The translations under genes and the position numbers were made by a program. The notes below the pieces were generated by a model. That model had not been told where the DNA came from and ran no database searches. It saw only the letters and a program-made list of their open reading frames with translations. From Gerris lacustris (lineage: Eukaryota; Arthropoda; Insecta; Hemiptera; Gerridae), in NCBI GenBank assembly GCA_951217055.1, contig OX578277.1, positions 13,632,411 to 13,696,410 of the forward strand: a stretch of 64,000 nucleotides of DNA. The letters are read 5' to 3'. The stretch's first letter is position 1, and each line of letters starts with the position of its first letter. Of the stretch, positions 23,501 to 30,705 are shown in pieces.

Positions 23501-26300
23501 ACCAAGAAGTCATGAACACGGGAGAAACGGAAAGCTTAATTTCGTTTAAAATCGGAACTTCCGAGTAGTGCCGAAATCAGTTCAGTCGGGTGCTAAGACA
23601 ATACCCATTTCTAGTTTGTATGACATGCGCAGTTACGTCAAATCTCACGAATAACAACAAGAAGGTTTCCAATCTGTTAGGTTTCCTGTTTGTTTGTTTT
23701 TATACAATACGAATTATAGTCACACCTGTCCTAAATCCAAATAACTCAGAAATAAAGAGGAAGAAATAATAGATTATGAAAGAAGAAAATCGATTTAAAT
23801 TGAAATAATATTATTATGAATAATAATATAAAGATATTATCGTACATAATTAGTGATTTCTTATCAGGTACAGTGTTGCCAGTTGCATAAAATATTAAAA
23901 AAATATAGAAGTTATCAAAAATAAAATTATTGATAACAAAAGAACACTGTGTTTTTTGACCGTGGTCTATTATATCAAAAACTGACTGTACATGACGACA
24001 CTAGCGCACTCCTCACATCTCCATGACTTCTTGGTCGACCTCTAGGAGTGTTATCATCATTGTTTCCAGGCTGAAACCTGGTGGCGCCACTCTTTCTAGG
24101 AGCTTCCCATTTATTTAAACAATGCTGGGTTGACATTGAGTGGGGGGCCCGGTCGGGGAATCTAACCTAGAGCTGTGGTCAGAAGCGTTCACCCATCCAT
24201 CTACTGACCCTGCTTGAGGCTACTTAACTTGTGTTATCACATGGCAAGCACGCTAACCTCTGAGCCACCCAGGCCCCCTACTTTTGCCTAGTTTGCATGA
24301 CCTCTACTTCAAAATCTTAAAAATTTATTGGCTCACTACCCTTTTTCTTATAATTTCCCACACTGTCAAGTACTAAAATTCATACTGTATAGTTTTCCCT
24401 TATACATTAATTACAGATTTAATGAGTAAGAGAAAGTAGTCATGTAGAACTAGGAATCAATGTACGTAGCAGTTACCTTAGCGAAAGCAGAAGAGATTAG
24501 CTCAGACAGTTAAGCAACGCTCCAATTGCAAGTTCTGCACTTGTAAAGGAGTGTCAGGAGCCATCGGAGCTGCTAGCAGATAAAAAGGAGATACACCATT
24601 CTGGGTCCCAGGTCACACAGGGATCCCGGAAAATTCCGAAAAATGAAAAAGCAGATGAGGTAGCTAAATTAGGAGCCCCAGTAGCATTTCTGTGAGGCTG
24701 GTCTAGAGGAAAGACTAATTCAGTTATCAGAAGGTGCATCTGGGAAGAATCGAAGAGGGTGGGCATAGGTACGGAGGAATGTAGGCAGTACTAGAATATG
24801 GTACTGCCAAAACTAAACAAAAGAAAAACCAGATGGCTGATAGGACTAAATAGACCCAACATGAGAAACCTGGTTGGAGTCTTAGGGTAGTGACACACTT
24901 CGCCACCCGGGTAGCGCCACCTGGTTGATGCCACTTGCGGTAAATTCGGATTGTACATGCCCCCACTTTGAGGTTAGGTTATAAAATCCTGTATATTATA
25001 TTAAAAACCTTAATTTTGTGTACCCTTTTGTGTACTCCAACATATTTTTTGACAAAGGGATATAAACTCTCCTATGAACAAATCATACATGTATAATTTC
25101 TCTTAAATCAAGTAGGAAAAAGTACGAAAAATTTCTGGGGCACGTACAATCCGAATTAGCCCCACTTGCTTCCGCCACCCGAGTTTTTACTTTTTTCGAC
25201 CAGTCAAGAAATGGAGGAGATAGCTGTGCTTCCTAATTATTATTTTCGTGAAAGAAGAAGGGGAAAAAGGCGTTTTTGGGTTCATCCAATAATTTCAGAC
25301 AAAAAAATACTAGTTGATTTCATACAGTGTACCCCGTATCAAAGAGGACAGTAACAATTTTTCAATTTTTAAAAATTGAATTTTAATTTTTTTGCCGAAT
25401 GTCGTGTGGAACTTGCACCGAATTGCTTAGAATATTGAACAACAGTTTGACCAGTAAACACACTTATATGAGGGATCCGTCAGCCCCTGATTTGATTTCC
25501 CCTATATTTGATTGAAGGAGTGGGGGCTGAGTGGCAGGGACTTGGGTGGCACTGTCTGACAGGGTCAATTGAAAACAATGGGATGACCGGGTGGCGCCAC
25601 CTGCAGGTGGCGGCTAGTCCCTGGGACGGTCGACCGTTTAGTGGCGCCACCTTGTGTGGCAGGTTGCATTCTATTCTCATTGCTGACCGGGTAGCGCCAC
25701 CCGGGTGGCGAAGTGTGTCACTAGCCTTACCTGGACACTGCCAGACTCAGAAGACATCTGATATTATTAAAAATTGAAGATTACCCCACTTGCCCAGTGT
25801 GCGTTGATAAAGAGGAGATAGCTTACCACTTCATGGGACAATGTAAAGGATATGGAAGACTACACTTCGGTACCTTAGGAGTGGGAGAAATCAGGGAACA
25901 GGAGTTAGGAACTTAAAAAGCAAGACCACTATTTCATATCAAAACAAGGAGATTTTACAGCAGGTCGGATGTGGTTTATTGGAAAGGACCTAAATGTGGT
26001 CTGTTTGGAAGGCCAGGCCTCTCTGCCGCCTTACTACTGTTACTAGCTATTAACATAAGTCAAGTACATAGTTCTATCTAGACAAACTTAAATTTCAGTT
26101 CCTCTACTCTAATTCATCCATTAATATTGATTCAATAATCAATTACTACTTTAAAAAACTTACTTAGTTCCAGATAAATATTTAATTTTCTTCAATAACT
26201 CTTCTTTATGGGATTTTTGAGGTCCTTTATCACTTAATACACATTCATCACATTGTACTAAACAAACAAATACTGAACAAAGTAAAAATGTTAAATACAT
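14381..26300 (-). CDS. M6PR: Cation-dependent mannose-6-phosphate receptor homologue (five of about six exons)
   Basis: Five exons with consensus splice sites (14381-14507, 16397-16509, 19242-19372, 21904-22055, 26164-26300, read right to left) join in frame to 220 residues. Order: signal peptide 1-17; receptor (MRH-type) domain 18-165 with six cysteines at 20, 61, 116, 129, 151 and 163, as in mammalian CD-MPR; membrane span about 173-192; cytosolic YRR..LGAKGYEQVPNY, the counterpart of the GAKG.EQ.P block of CD-MPR. In mammals CD-MPR carries lysosomal hydrolases from Golgi to endosomes. By hand alignment the sugar contacts Q66, R111 and Y143 correspond to R75, W121 (or K122) and V153, and E133 to H139 or its neighbour E140. 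Phosphomannose binding is therefore doubtful. The tail with sorting signals is in an unlocated last exon. Introns are 1.9-4.1 kb and full of mobile DNA. Confidence 0.85.
15024..15850. mobile_element. 827-bp hairpin element in receptor intron 4
   Basis: Arms of about 300 bases mirror each other: TAGGCCAAGCGC / GCTCTTGGCCTA at the tips, then GCTGAATTTTGGTTTATGGC, CCATTTTGAAAAAAAAGGGA, TTGATGATACGACAAAAATA and GAAGCTATAGCTCTGCGAAG. The central 200 bases are unpaired. No transposase, so a MITE-like or foldback repeat. Confidence 0.8.
15968..16293 (+). mobile_element. tRNA-derived SINE, family S, copy 1, with target duplication
   Basis: The SINE body is 15982-16279, flanked by ACCCTAAGGGGAAG (15968-15981) and ACCCTAAGGGAAAG (16280-16293), a 14-bp target duplication with one mismatch. 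A tRNA-like head holds the B box GGTTCAATCCC at 16071-16081. A body with GCTCACTATTGATCACATCA and GTGAAGTGGCTGGAACTCTC follows, then a short (ACT)n tail. Same family as 29086 and, in reverse, 53786. Confidence 0.88.
16397..16509 (-). CDS. M6PR: CD-MPR homologue exon 4 (end of lumenal domain, start of membrane span)
   Basis: Acceptor GTGTTTCAG and donor TTT|GTAAGT bound 113 bases coding residues 141-178. It carries the last two cysteines (151 in NACMVQF, 163 in LLCPE) and the start of the membrane segment. The position of the ligand tyrosine, two residues after Cys151, is Val153. Confidence 0.82.
16621..17550 (-). mobile_element. RTE-like LINE fragment, minus strand, broken
   Basis: On the minus strand, read from about 17545, pieces of reverse transcriptase appear with frameshifts: DFAFFQSLNEEINIML, NAAQKIGLKINTNKTKL and EVDDFIYLG. 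The C-terminal region follows at 17052-16792: WAKHIIEWTP, NRGRPRTQWDKE and CCGGSTWRR. This order (GLK.N..KTK, YLG, W....W.P, GRP..RW) is typical of RTE-type non-LTR elements. A T-run at 16621-16632 is the poly(A) tail of the minus-strand copy. The 5' end is truncated. It lies in receptor intron 3. Confidence 0.75.
17702..18253. mobile_element. Hairpin MITE, family G, copy 1
   Basis: Termini GTCCAGGAGATAGCGTGCAA and TTGCACGCTATCTCTTGGAC, flanked by TA on both sides. Pairing extends almost the whole length: GGCTAAGTTCGTCTG / CAGACGAACTTAGCC, then AAACTACCATCAACTTGAT-type inner arms, with a small loop near 17980. Non-coding. Other copies are at 18507 and 48179. Confidence 0.85.
18507..19064. mobile_element. 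Hairpin MITE, family G, copy 2 (decayed ends)
   Basis: CTCCAGGAGATAGCGTGCAA at the left starts a second full-length copy of the 17702 element, with the same inner blocks (GGAGAGCGGCCACGTC, TAATAGGTGACCACTTTGAT). The right end is lost after AAGACACTTTTG. Only about 250 bp separate it from copy 1, in the same intron. Confidence 0.8.
19242..19372 (-). CDS. M6PR: CD-MPR homologue exon 3 (receptor domain, centre)
   Basis: Acceptor TTTTGTTACAG and donor GAG|GTAAGG bound 131 bases coding residues 97-140. DWIILTYGSGD matches the NWIMLIY.GGD block of CD-MPR, and SDNSSC the DN.C site. Cysteines 116 and 129 are conserved. The canonical ligand arginine is replaced by the Trp-Lys pair 121-122. NSS and NGT are potential glycosylation sites. 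Confidence 0.85.
20115..20325. mobile_element. MITE family M, copy 1
   Basis: Termini CACTTTTATAGAAAAGGGCC and GGCCCCTTTTCTATAAGAGT form inverted repeats. The interior has TTCCTTTGTCCCAAAGCATA and ATCCCTTTGTCTTAATA. The copy at 22418 is in the opposite orientation, and 42671 has the same interior. Confidence 0.75.
20701..20771 (-). pseudogene. Partial duplicate of receptor exon 2 with its splice donor
   Basis: About 71 bases in intron 2 nearly match exon 2 (21884-21954), including the donor GTAAAG and the intron bases after it (GTCAGTACATG). On the minus strand it reads LKESVVLGRYNNTNIV against LKETIVLGRYNNTDIV in the real exon. Three substitutions change Thr-Ile to Ser-Val and Asp to Asn. 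There is no clear acceptor upstream, so it is probably a silent partial duplication. A cryptic or alternative exon is possible. Confidence 0.8.
20803..21162. mobile_element. pogo-like MITE, divergent copy
   Basis: The right end TAATTGAGGTTCTACTG followed by TA is the pogo-like terminus. The left end is diverged (CAGAGTAGGTCGGATAATCC). Repeated GTTCGGATAAT(T/A) motifs occur near both ends. It contains an A-run at 20858-20871. Same superfamily as 2091 and 10734 but a different interior. Confidence 0.6.
21590..21880 (-). repeat. Degenerate interspersed repeat beside exon 2
   Basis: Ends in GAAGGACGGACAGACAGACA and a short inverted pair GGGTCCTTGG / TTTTGGACCC. This CTGTCTGTCCGTCC style recurs in repeat families P and Q of this window. 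Non-coding; class unknown. Confidence 0.4.
21904..22055 (-). CDS. M6PR: CD-MPR homologue exon 2 (receptor domain, first half)
   Basis: Acceptor TTGTTTTAG and donor G|GTAAAG bound 152 bases coding residues 46-97. YTYAVDIC holds the second cysteine. KETIVLGRYNNTDI is the clearest match to the KET.(V/I)GR.N.T.I block of CD-MPR. The position of ligand residue Q66 is occupied by Arg75. NNT is an N-glycosylation sequon at a conserved site. A partial copy of this exon is at 20701-20771. Confidence 0.85.
22418..22632. mobile_element. MITE family M, copy 2
   Basis: Inverted-repeat ends GCACTCTTATAGAAAAGGGC and GCCCTTTTCTATATAAAGTGCC. The interior is the reverse of 20115-20325 (ATTAAGACAAAGAGATA, TTTGGAACAAAGGAATAT). 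In receptor intron 1. Confidence 0.75.
23222..24345 (+). repeat. Interspersed repeat family T, copy 3, split by an insertion
   Basis: The left part 23222-23345 and right part 24279-24345 together make one copy of the family seen at 7970. They are interrupted by the 933-bp unit at 23346-24278. Reading across the joint restores TTTTGCCTAGTTTGCATGAC, matching TTTGCCTAGTTGGCACGAC in copy 2. Confidence 0.75.
23330..24294 (-). mobile_element. Retroposed 933-bp unit with tRNA-like head, poly(A) tail and perfect 16-bp target duplication
   Basis: TACTTTTGCCTAGTTT occurs at 23330-23345 and again at 24279-24294. Between them, on the minus strand, the unit starts with a tRNA-like head: A box TGGCTCAGAGG at 24267-24257 and near-consensus B box GGTTAGATTCC at 24167-24157. 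It ends in a T-run (poly(A) on its own strand) right at the left duplication. At 933 bp it is long for a SINE. The middle (23580-24000) is not recognised and may be a second joined retroposon. Confidence 0.82.
24885..25726. mobile_element. PIF/Harbinger-like element with TTA target duplication
   Basis: Termini GGGTAGTGACACACTTCGCC and the inverse of GGCGAAGTGTGTCACTAGCC, with TTA on both sides (24882-24884, 25727-25729). The 3-bp TTA duplication and GG-starting termini are those of PIF/Harbinger transposons. Arms hold repeated (A/G)GCGCCACC motifs, and a further inverted pair GCGGTAAATTCGGATTGTAC / GTACAATCCGAATTAGCCCC lies inside. It keeps a short piece of transposase (25211-25354), so it is an internally deleted derivative. 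Confidence 0.82.
25211..25354 (+). pseudogene. Harbinger transposase N-terminal remnant (47 codons)
   Basis: From the ATG at 25211 the frame reads MEEIAVLPNYYFRERRR, then KRRFWVHPII, then stops. R(R/K)RFWVHPI is the conserved N-terminal motif of PIF/Harbinger (HARBI1-type) transposases, just before the region leading to the DDE domain. The catalytic domain is absent. Its position between Harbinger-like ends with a TTA duplication supports the call independently. Confidence 0.75.
26164..26300 (-). CDS. M6PR: CD-MPR homologue exon 1 (signal peptide and start)
   Basis: The ATG is at 26298-26300, with an in-frame TAA eight codons upstream and no ATG between, so the start is well fixed. The exon codes for a hydrophobic signal peptide (MYLTFLLCSVFVCLVQC) and the first conserved cysteine in DECVL. 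A lysine-rich stretch follows (KEELLKKIKYL), like the start of mature CD-MPR. It ends AA|GTAAGT, leaving two bases that join exon 2 to make Asn46. Confidence 0.8.
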
Positions 26301-27479
26301 TTTATCAAAACTTTTACGCAATTAATTTTAATTTCTTTTAATCCTTATTTCTAACTTTAACTCAAAATACCTTTCACATTTTAACTCAATTTGAATTTTA
26401 TTTAAATGTATATTATTTCGTTTGATATAGCAAAACGGAGAGTAAAGATTAAATAAAAGGGATAATAATTTGAAAAATAAATAAATTACATAAATATTTG
26501 AAAAGGTAATCTTATTTACTCAATTCTTTCTTTTGTTCCAACAAAAATATATTATTTTTAAAAGTTTTTTTTTTATTTCAAATAAATGTTTAATAATTTT
26601 GTAAAAATTCTTTCAATATCTTTTTTATGAATATCTATTTCAATATCATAGACAAATCTAATTTCGTTTCCAATTAGTTATTTCAATATTTAAAATAGTA
26701 AACAAGACAAGATAAATGACAAAACACAGAAAAACCCAAAGAATATGTGATAACAATGTTGATAAGAAACTAAGGAATCAACATGGAGTGTAGATTATAT
26801 TTTTGTGTCGCCTAGAATCACGGCTACAATTTCACTACTTCGTAGTAAATAATTAAGTTATATTATAGTTCAATTAAGTTACATTGTACAAGAAATATAC
26901 GAAATGATTGCTAACTGACTTATAATAATAAAGAAAAAGTATCTTCATAATAAGGATATTGATAAGAAAACTATAGATTTGAAATGGAGACCATATGGAG
27001 GAGAGGAATTATAATGGAAGTTGAAAAAGGAGGAATTGTGAAAAGTAATGTGTTACCAGAAAATACCACTACGAGTATGCTGTCCTGATTTAACTGTGCT
27101 TTTTGCAGGTACAATAGGTACATTGCGAAACTTTATTTAAATATATTTTTATACGTCTATAATAAAGCGAGTATGAAAATGAAAAATTTATAATTAAGTG
27201 TGAAAGAAAAAGAGTCAGGAGTTAAGATGGGTGTTTAAATTTGACTAATTTAGTAAGATAGATTTTCCTCTGTCCACGTATAAACAGCCCCCCCCCCCCA
27301 AGGCCCATGGCGCGGATCCCCCAAAAACTCCCTGTCACTGGGAATATTTAAAAAATCCTCCCCAATCTGAAAAATACCCCTAAATTTGATTCTAAAACAA
27401 AATCCCGTCAAGTACTTATTGCCAGCAAGCTAATGAAGCTTTTCTTCGGTCATAAAATATACATAATTTATGACAGAAG
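26301..27479. promoter_or_regulatory. Upstream region of the receptor gene
   Basis: The promoter and 5' UTR of the minus-strand receptor gene should lie here. The sequence is AT-rich, and no TATA/initiator pair or other motif stands out. A 34-codon frame at 26984-27088 (+) is unassigned. Confidence 0.35.
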
Positions 27480-27637
27480 ATAATAGTACATTACGCGTCG
27501 AGTGCGGAAAGTAGCATTTTGCATGCGAGTGTGGAGTTTGCACCCGAGCGACAGCGAGGGTTGTAAAACCACACGAGCAATGCAAAATGCCGTTTTCGCT
27601 CGAGTTGCGTACCGTACTTAATCTACAATTGTTAGAT

Positions 27638-27799
27638 TTAATAATAAATACAGAAAAAAATAAACTTGCTGTATGTAAGTTCGTATCTCTCTCTTGATAA
27701 AGATGGCATTAATTCTTGAGTTATATTTTTTGCCGAATTAATTATTTCTGGAGGAGTATTATTCTCCACATTTTCGTCAAAGTCACTTAATTCACTCAT
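27638..27799 (-). CDS. Tyrosine-recombinase-like N-terminal peptide, 53 aa, in family C copy A
   Basis: The ATG at 27799-27797 opens 53 codons: acidic start MSELSDFDENVENNTPPE, then IINSAKNITQELMPSLS, then RERYELTYSKFI, then an AT-rich end and TAA. From memory, the LP..S.E.Y...Y.KF pattern after an acidic leader is the N-terminal, core-binding part of insect Crypton-type or related phage-integrase-like recombinases. There they continue with W and a long catalytic domain. Here it stops after KFI, so the protein is a fragment. The catalytic R..H.R..Y residues are absent. The frame is kept between copies except for one nonsense change in copy B. Confidence 0.5.
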   Translation of the reverse strand: MSELSDFDENVENNTPPEIINSAKNITQELMPSLSRERYELTYSKFIFFCIYY

Positions 27800-27897
27800 T
27801 GTTTTTCACTAAAAACTCGATATAAACAGTTACTTTAATAAAAGAACAGCAAATTAGTTTTGTTAAATGTAAACAAACTAGCTAATCGTGCGTAAAG

Positions 27898-27953
27898 CTG
27901 AAGAATTCCTCTTCTTTGCCGCACTAGTGCGGTAAAGAAGAGGAATTCTTCAG
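27898..27953. repeat. 56-bp palindrome upstream of the family C frame
   Basis: CTGAAGAATTCCTCTTCTTT and its inverse flank the core CCGCACTAGTGCGG, with one mismatched pair in 28. It lies about 100-155 bases before the ATG. The same 56-bp palindrome, more diverged, is at 55023-55078. Confidence 0.9.
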
Positions 27954-27964
27954 AACTATGAGAC

Positions 27965-27974
27965 GCGCATGCGC
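27965..27974. promoter_or_regulatory. GCGCATGCGC motif (NRF-1/Ewg-type site)
   Basis: An exact GCGCATGCGC, the core of the NRF-1 family binding site, about 166 bases upstream of the family C start codon. It is kept in copy B at 55002-55011. It may be part of an internal promoter; this is inference. Confidence 0.5.
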
Positions 27975-28468
27975 CATAAATACTAGTACGTAAATAATTA
28001 CTTTCAACGCATCTAAACAGAGATATAATGTTTATATTTCTTATCAATCGTAGATAAACATATTTTAGGAAGTTCTTACATGTTATATTTTATGAAGTTT
28101 ATACAAGTATATTATCCTTTAGCATCTTAGGTATGCAATTATTTGGTTCTTTTAGAGGTAATGGACGCCATTTTGGAAAAGCGATATATATTTGTGATCT
28201 ACTTTTCAATAGTTTTTATAAATGATACTCCACTTAAAAATTACCAAAAATAAAAATGTTGGGTCACCATAGTTACGGCCACCTATAATTTTACTTTTTT
28301 CCTAATTTTTAGGACCTGTTCTTATGGGGTAGCGGGGGGGGGGAGCTTTTTTGTGTTTTGTTTTAATAATTTCAGGGCTAAAATGGTTGCTATTTTGGAA
28401 ACGCGATATATATATATTTGTAATCTACGTTTCAATACCTTTGAAGTGACATCCCACTCAAAAATTAC

Positions 28469-28728
28469 TTACTTACTTACTCCTCGGCGCTACAGCCCAT
28501 GTAGGGCTTGGGCCTGACCAATAACACGCCTCCAATCTCCTCTATCAAGGGCTACTGTCCGCCAGCGCCTCACTCCCATCTCCCATCCTTCTCAAGTCTG
28601 CCTCCAACTCGTCCTCCCATCTCAACCTGGGTCGTCCTCTATGCCTCCTTCCACCTGGTTTTCCTCTCCACGCCTTCTTGACTGCTCTGTCATCTTTTAG
28701 TCTTTCAAGATGCCCTGCCCATCTCAGT
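28469..28728 (-). mobile_element. LINE 3' end with tetranucleotide tail and 12-bp target duplication
   Basis: CTCAAAAATTAC is present at 28457-28468 and 28729-28740. Between them, the minus strand encodes RLRWAGHLERLKDD, then a Gly/Arg-rich GRPRLRWEDELEADL, the C-terminal end of a non-LTR reverse transcriptase protein. It closes with an (AAGT)n-type tail at 28469-28481. It is strongly 5' truncated. A smaller piece of a related 3' end is near 30995-31045 (GGTGCTACAGCTCTCGAAGAGCC). Confidence 0.85.
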
Positions 28729-29071
28729 CTCAAAAATTACAAAAACAATAAAATATTGCGATTAGTTCGCAATTGCATGCTGATCGAAGAAATTTTGAGT
28801 ATTTAAGTTCGCAATATTTTTCCTGTTTTTGGGAAAAAAGTTTAACTAAATTTCAAATCTCTTGCTGCAGTAGGTCGAGAGGTATACTCCAAAATGCACA
28901 CGGATGGACGGAAGGACTACCAAAAATCATAATGGTTTCTAGGATGACCTCAAAACCTTAAAAATAGAAAGGGAAAACTCAATTTTCAAGGATACATGGC
29001 ACAAAGATGAAATGGTACAAAAACGAAACCAATATATTATATTTTTACTCAGGGCATCCTACTCTTTTATT

Positions 29072-29390
29072 TAGCATCCCACGTGGGAGCTAGCGTAGCC
29101 GTGTGAGTTAAACCACGTCTGCTCGGCCATCACTGAATCTCGAGTGGAACGAGACGGGGTTCGATTCCTCGCCGTGAAACTCTGATTTATATGGCTCACT
29201 ATTGATCACATCATACTCGCTTTGGCGGTACTATGTACAGAGGTATGATGTGTGAAGTGGCTGGAACTCTCTACCGCGGGGCGTAAAAAGGGCCTAAGTG
29301 ATGGCCTAATTGCAAGGTTCGAACAAGTGGTTCGTCCTACCCGTCCTAGTAGAAAGTACTAGACTACTACTACTACTAGCATCCCACGTG
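29072..29390 (+). mobile_element. tRNA-derived SINE, family S, copy 2, with exact target duplication
   Basis: The body is 29086-29376, flanked by an exact TAGCATCCCACGTG (29072-29085 and 29377-29390). The tRNA-like head has the A box TAGCGTAGCCG at 29091-29101 and the exact B box GGTTCGATTCC at 29158-29168. The body GGCTCACTATTGATCACATC follows, with GTGAAGTGGCTGGAACTCTC, and ends in (CTA)n. Confidence 0.92.
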
Positions 29391-30474
29391 ACACATTTCC
29401 GTTAAAAAAACATGTCAACAGCTCACTTCAACCCCTAGTTCTTAAGGGAAGGTTTTTTGGGGGCTTCCTTGTAATTTTCCTGTGTTTGGGTTATTGCACA
29501 CAAGGGTGGGTGGCCGTATAAAGTTTAGTCCAAAGCGGGACATTGAAATTGGGAGGAGAGGGGGTCGATTTTTTTTAGCCCCCAGAGGAAAGTGGAGAGA
29601 TCCTGGTGGCCCTAAGAATATTTTGGGAATTTTAAGAGAAAATATGCATTCTTGAGATACAATTTTTCTCTTTTGGCATCAATTGGTAAATCTGCACAAA
29701 TAAGCTCACCGATTTTGTATCGTCCGATTTACTTCGTTTTTAGGGTTTCGAGGTCATCCTAGAAATCCTTATGCTTTTGGTAGTTCGTCCGTCCGTCCGT
29801 CGCTCTTGGCGTATATCTCCCGACCTACTGAAGCTATAGACTTGAAATTTGGTATACAAGTTAAACTTTTTTGCCCAAAAACAGAAAATCTATTGCGAAC
29901 TTAAAGAATCAAAATTTATATGATCAGCGATCAATTGCGAATAGATCGCAATATTTTATATTTTTTGTAATTTTCAAGTTGGGTATCATTTCAAAGGTAT
30001 TAAAATGCAGATTAAAAATATATATTTCGCGTTTCCGAAATAGCGGCCATTTTACCACCCAAAAAATTAAAAGAAACCCAAAATGTACCCCCCCCCCCTC
30101 CTGCACTACCCCATTAGGATAGGTCCTAAAAATAAGGCAAAAATACATAAATAGACATCTCTGTAGTCCAATGAAAAATCCGGGAGAAAAAAAGTCAAAT
30201 TCTAGAAATTTTAGGAGGCCGAAGTTCCGGAGCCCCAAAATTTTTATGGTTTGAAAATTCCAAGATGGGTATCATTTTAAAGGTATTAAAATTTATATTA
30301 CAAATATATTTCGCGTTTCCAAAATAGCGGCCATTTTACCCCCAAAAAATTAAAAGAAACCCAAAATGTACCCCCCTGCACTACCCCATTAGGATAGGTC
30401 CTAAAAATAAGGAAAAAATACATGAATATACATCTCTGTGGTCCAATGATATTTCCGGGAGTTGATATAAACAA

Positions 30475-30705
30475 GTCAATTAAGCAGAGCAGAAATGTAT
30501 ATTTTTTTGTGTTTGGTACTTTCGGAGATCAGGTGCGTTACAGACAGACAAGCAGCGCAGGAATGTATAATTTTTTGTGTTGGGTACTTTCGGAGATCAG
30601 GTGCGTTACAGACAGACAAGCAGCGCAGGAATTTATAATTGTTTGTGTTTGGTACTTTCGGAGATCAGGAGCGTTACGGACGGACAAGCAGCACAGGAAT
30701 GTAAA
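30475..30705. repeat. 68-bp tandem repeat, about three units
   Basis: GGTACTTTCGGAGATCAGG recurs at 30515, 30583 and 30651, each followed by GCGTTACRGAC.GACAAGCAG. A fourth partial unit is at the left. Confidence 0.9.

Larger units (their letters stand above)
24495..26045 (+). mobile_element. RNase-H-bearing LINE fragment (I/Jockey group), split by a Harbinger-like insertion
   Basis: The left part (24520-24884) encodes, with frameshifts, the end of an RNase H domain: FWVPGHTGIP in one frame and NEKADEVAKLGA in another, matching the WVPGH.GI.GNEKAD signature. The right part (25727-26045) encodes a C-terminal knuckle region CPVCVDKEEIAYHF...C followed by GYGRLHFGTLG. Joining the parts across the insertion continues the family pattern (V-G-V-L then G-H-C). 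Many stops and frameshifts; dead. In receptor intron 1. Confidence 0.75.
27480..28061 (-). mobile_element. Crypton-like non-autonomous repeat (family C), copy A
   Basis: The minus strand, read from TTTATCTACGATTGATAAG at 28061, matches 54918-55440 (+) at roughly nine of ten bases. Order: end motif, GTTTAGATGCGT, GCGCATGCGC, a 56-bp palindrome, about 100 bp of leader, a short open frame, then CTACAATTGTTAG and a TTGCGTACCGTAC / CTCGAGCGAAAACGGC tail. TATCTACGATT occurs inverted after the frame, so the leader and frame are bracketed by a short inverted repeat. The peptide suggests a tyrosine-recombinase transposon. Confidence 0.6.
28150..30480. repeat. Block of repeated paragraphs, class unknown
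   Basis: Three related segments (about 28165-28460, 29990-30130, 30260-30425) share GGCCATTTT or GACGCCATTTT, a CGCGTTTCC/AAACGCGATATAT block, a pyrimidine- or G-rich run, ACCCCATTAGGATAGGTCCT (or its inverse) and a TTTCAA.GGTAT stretch. Segments occur in both orientations around the LINE at 28469 and the SINE at 29086. No gene seen. Confidence 0.5.

Noticed and set aside
26984..27088. 34-codon frame METIWRRGIIMEVEKGG...
   Set aside because: Looks more protein-like than its neighbours, but no splice donor, no homology recognised, and too short to support.
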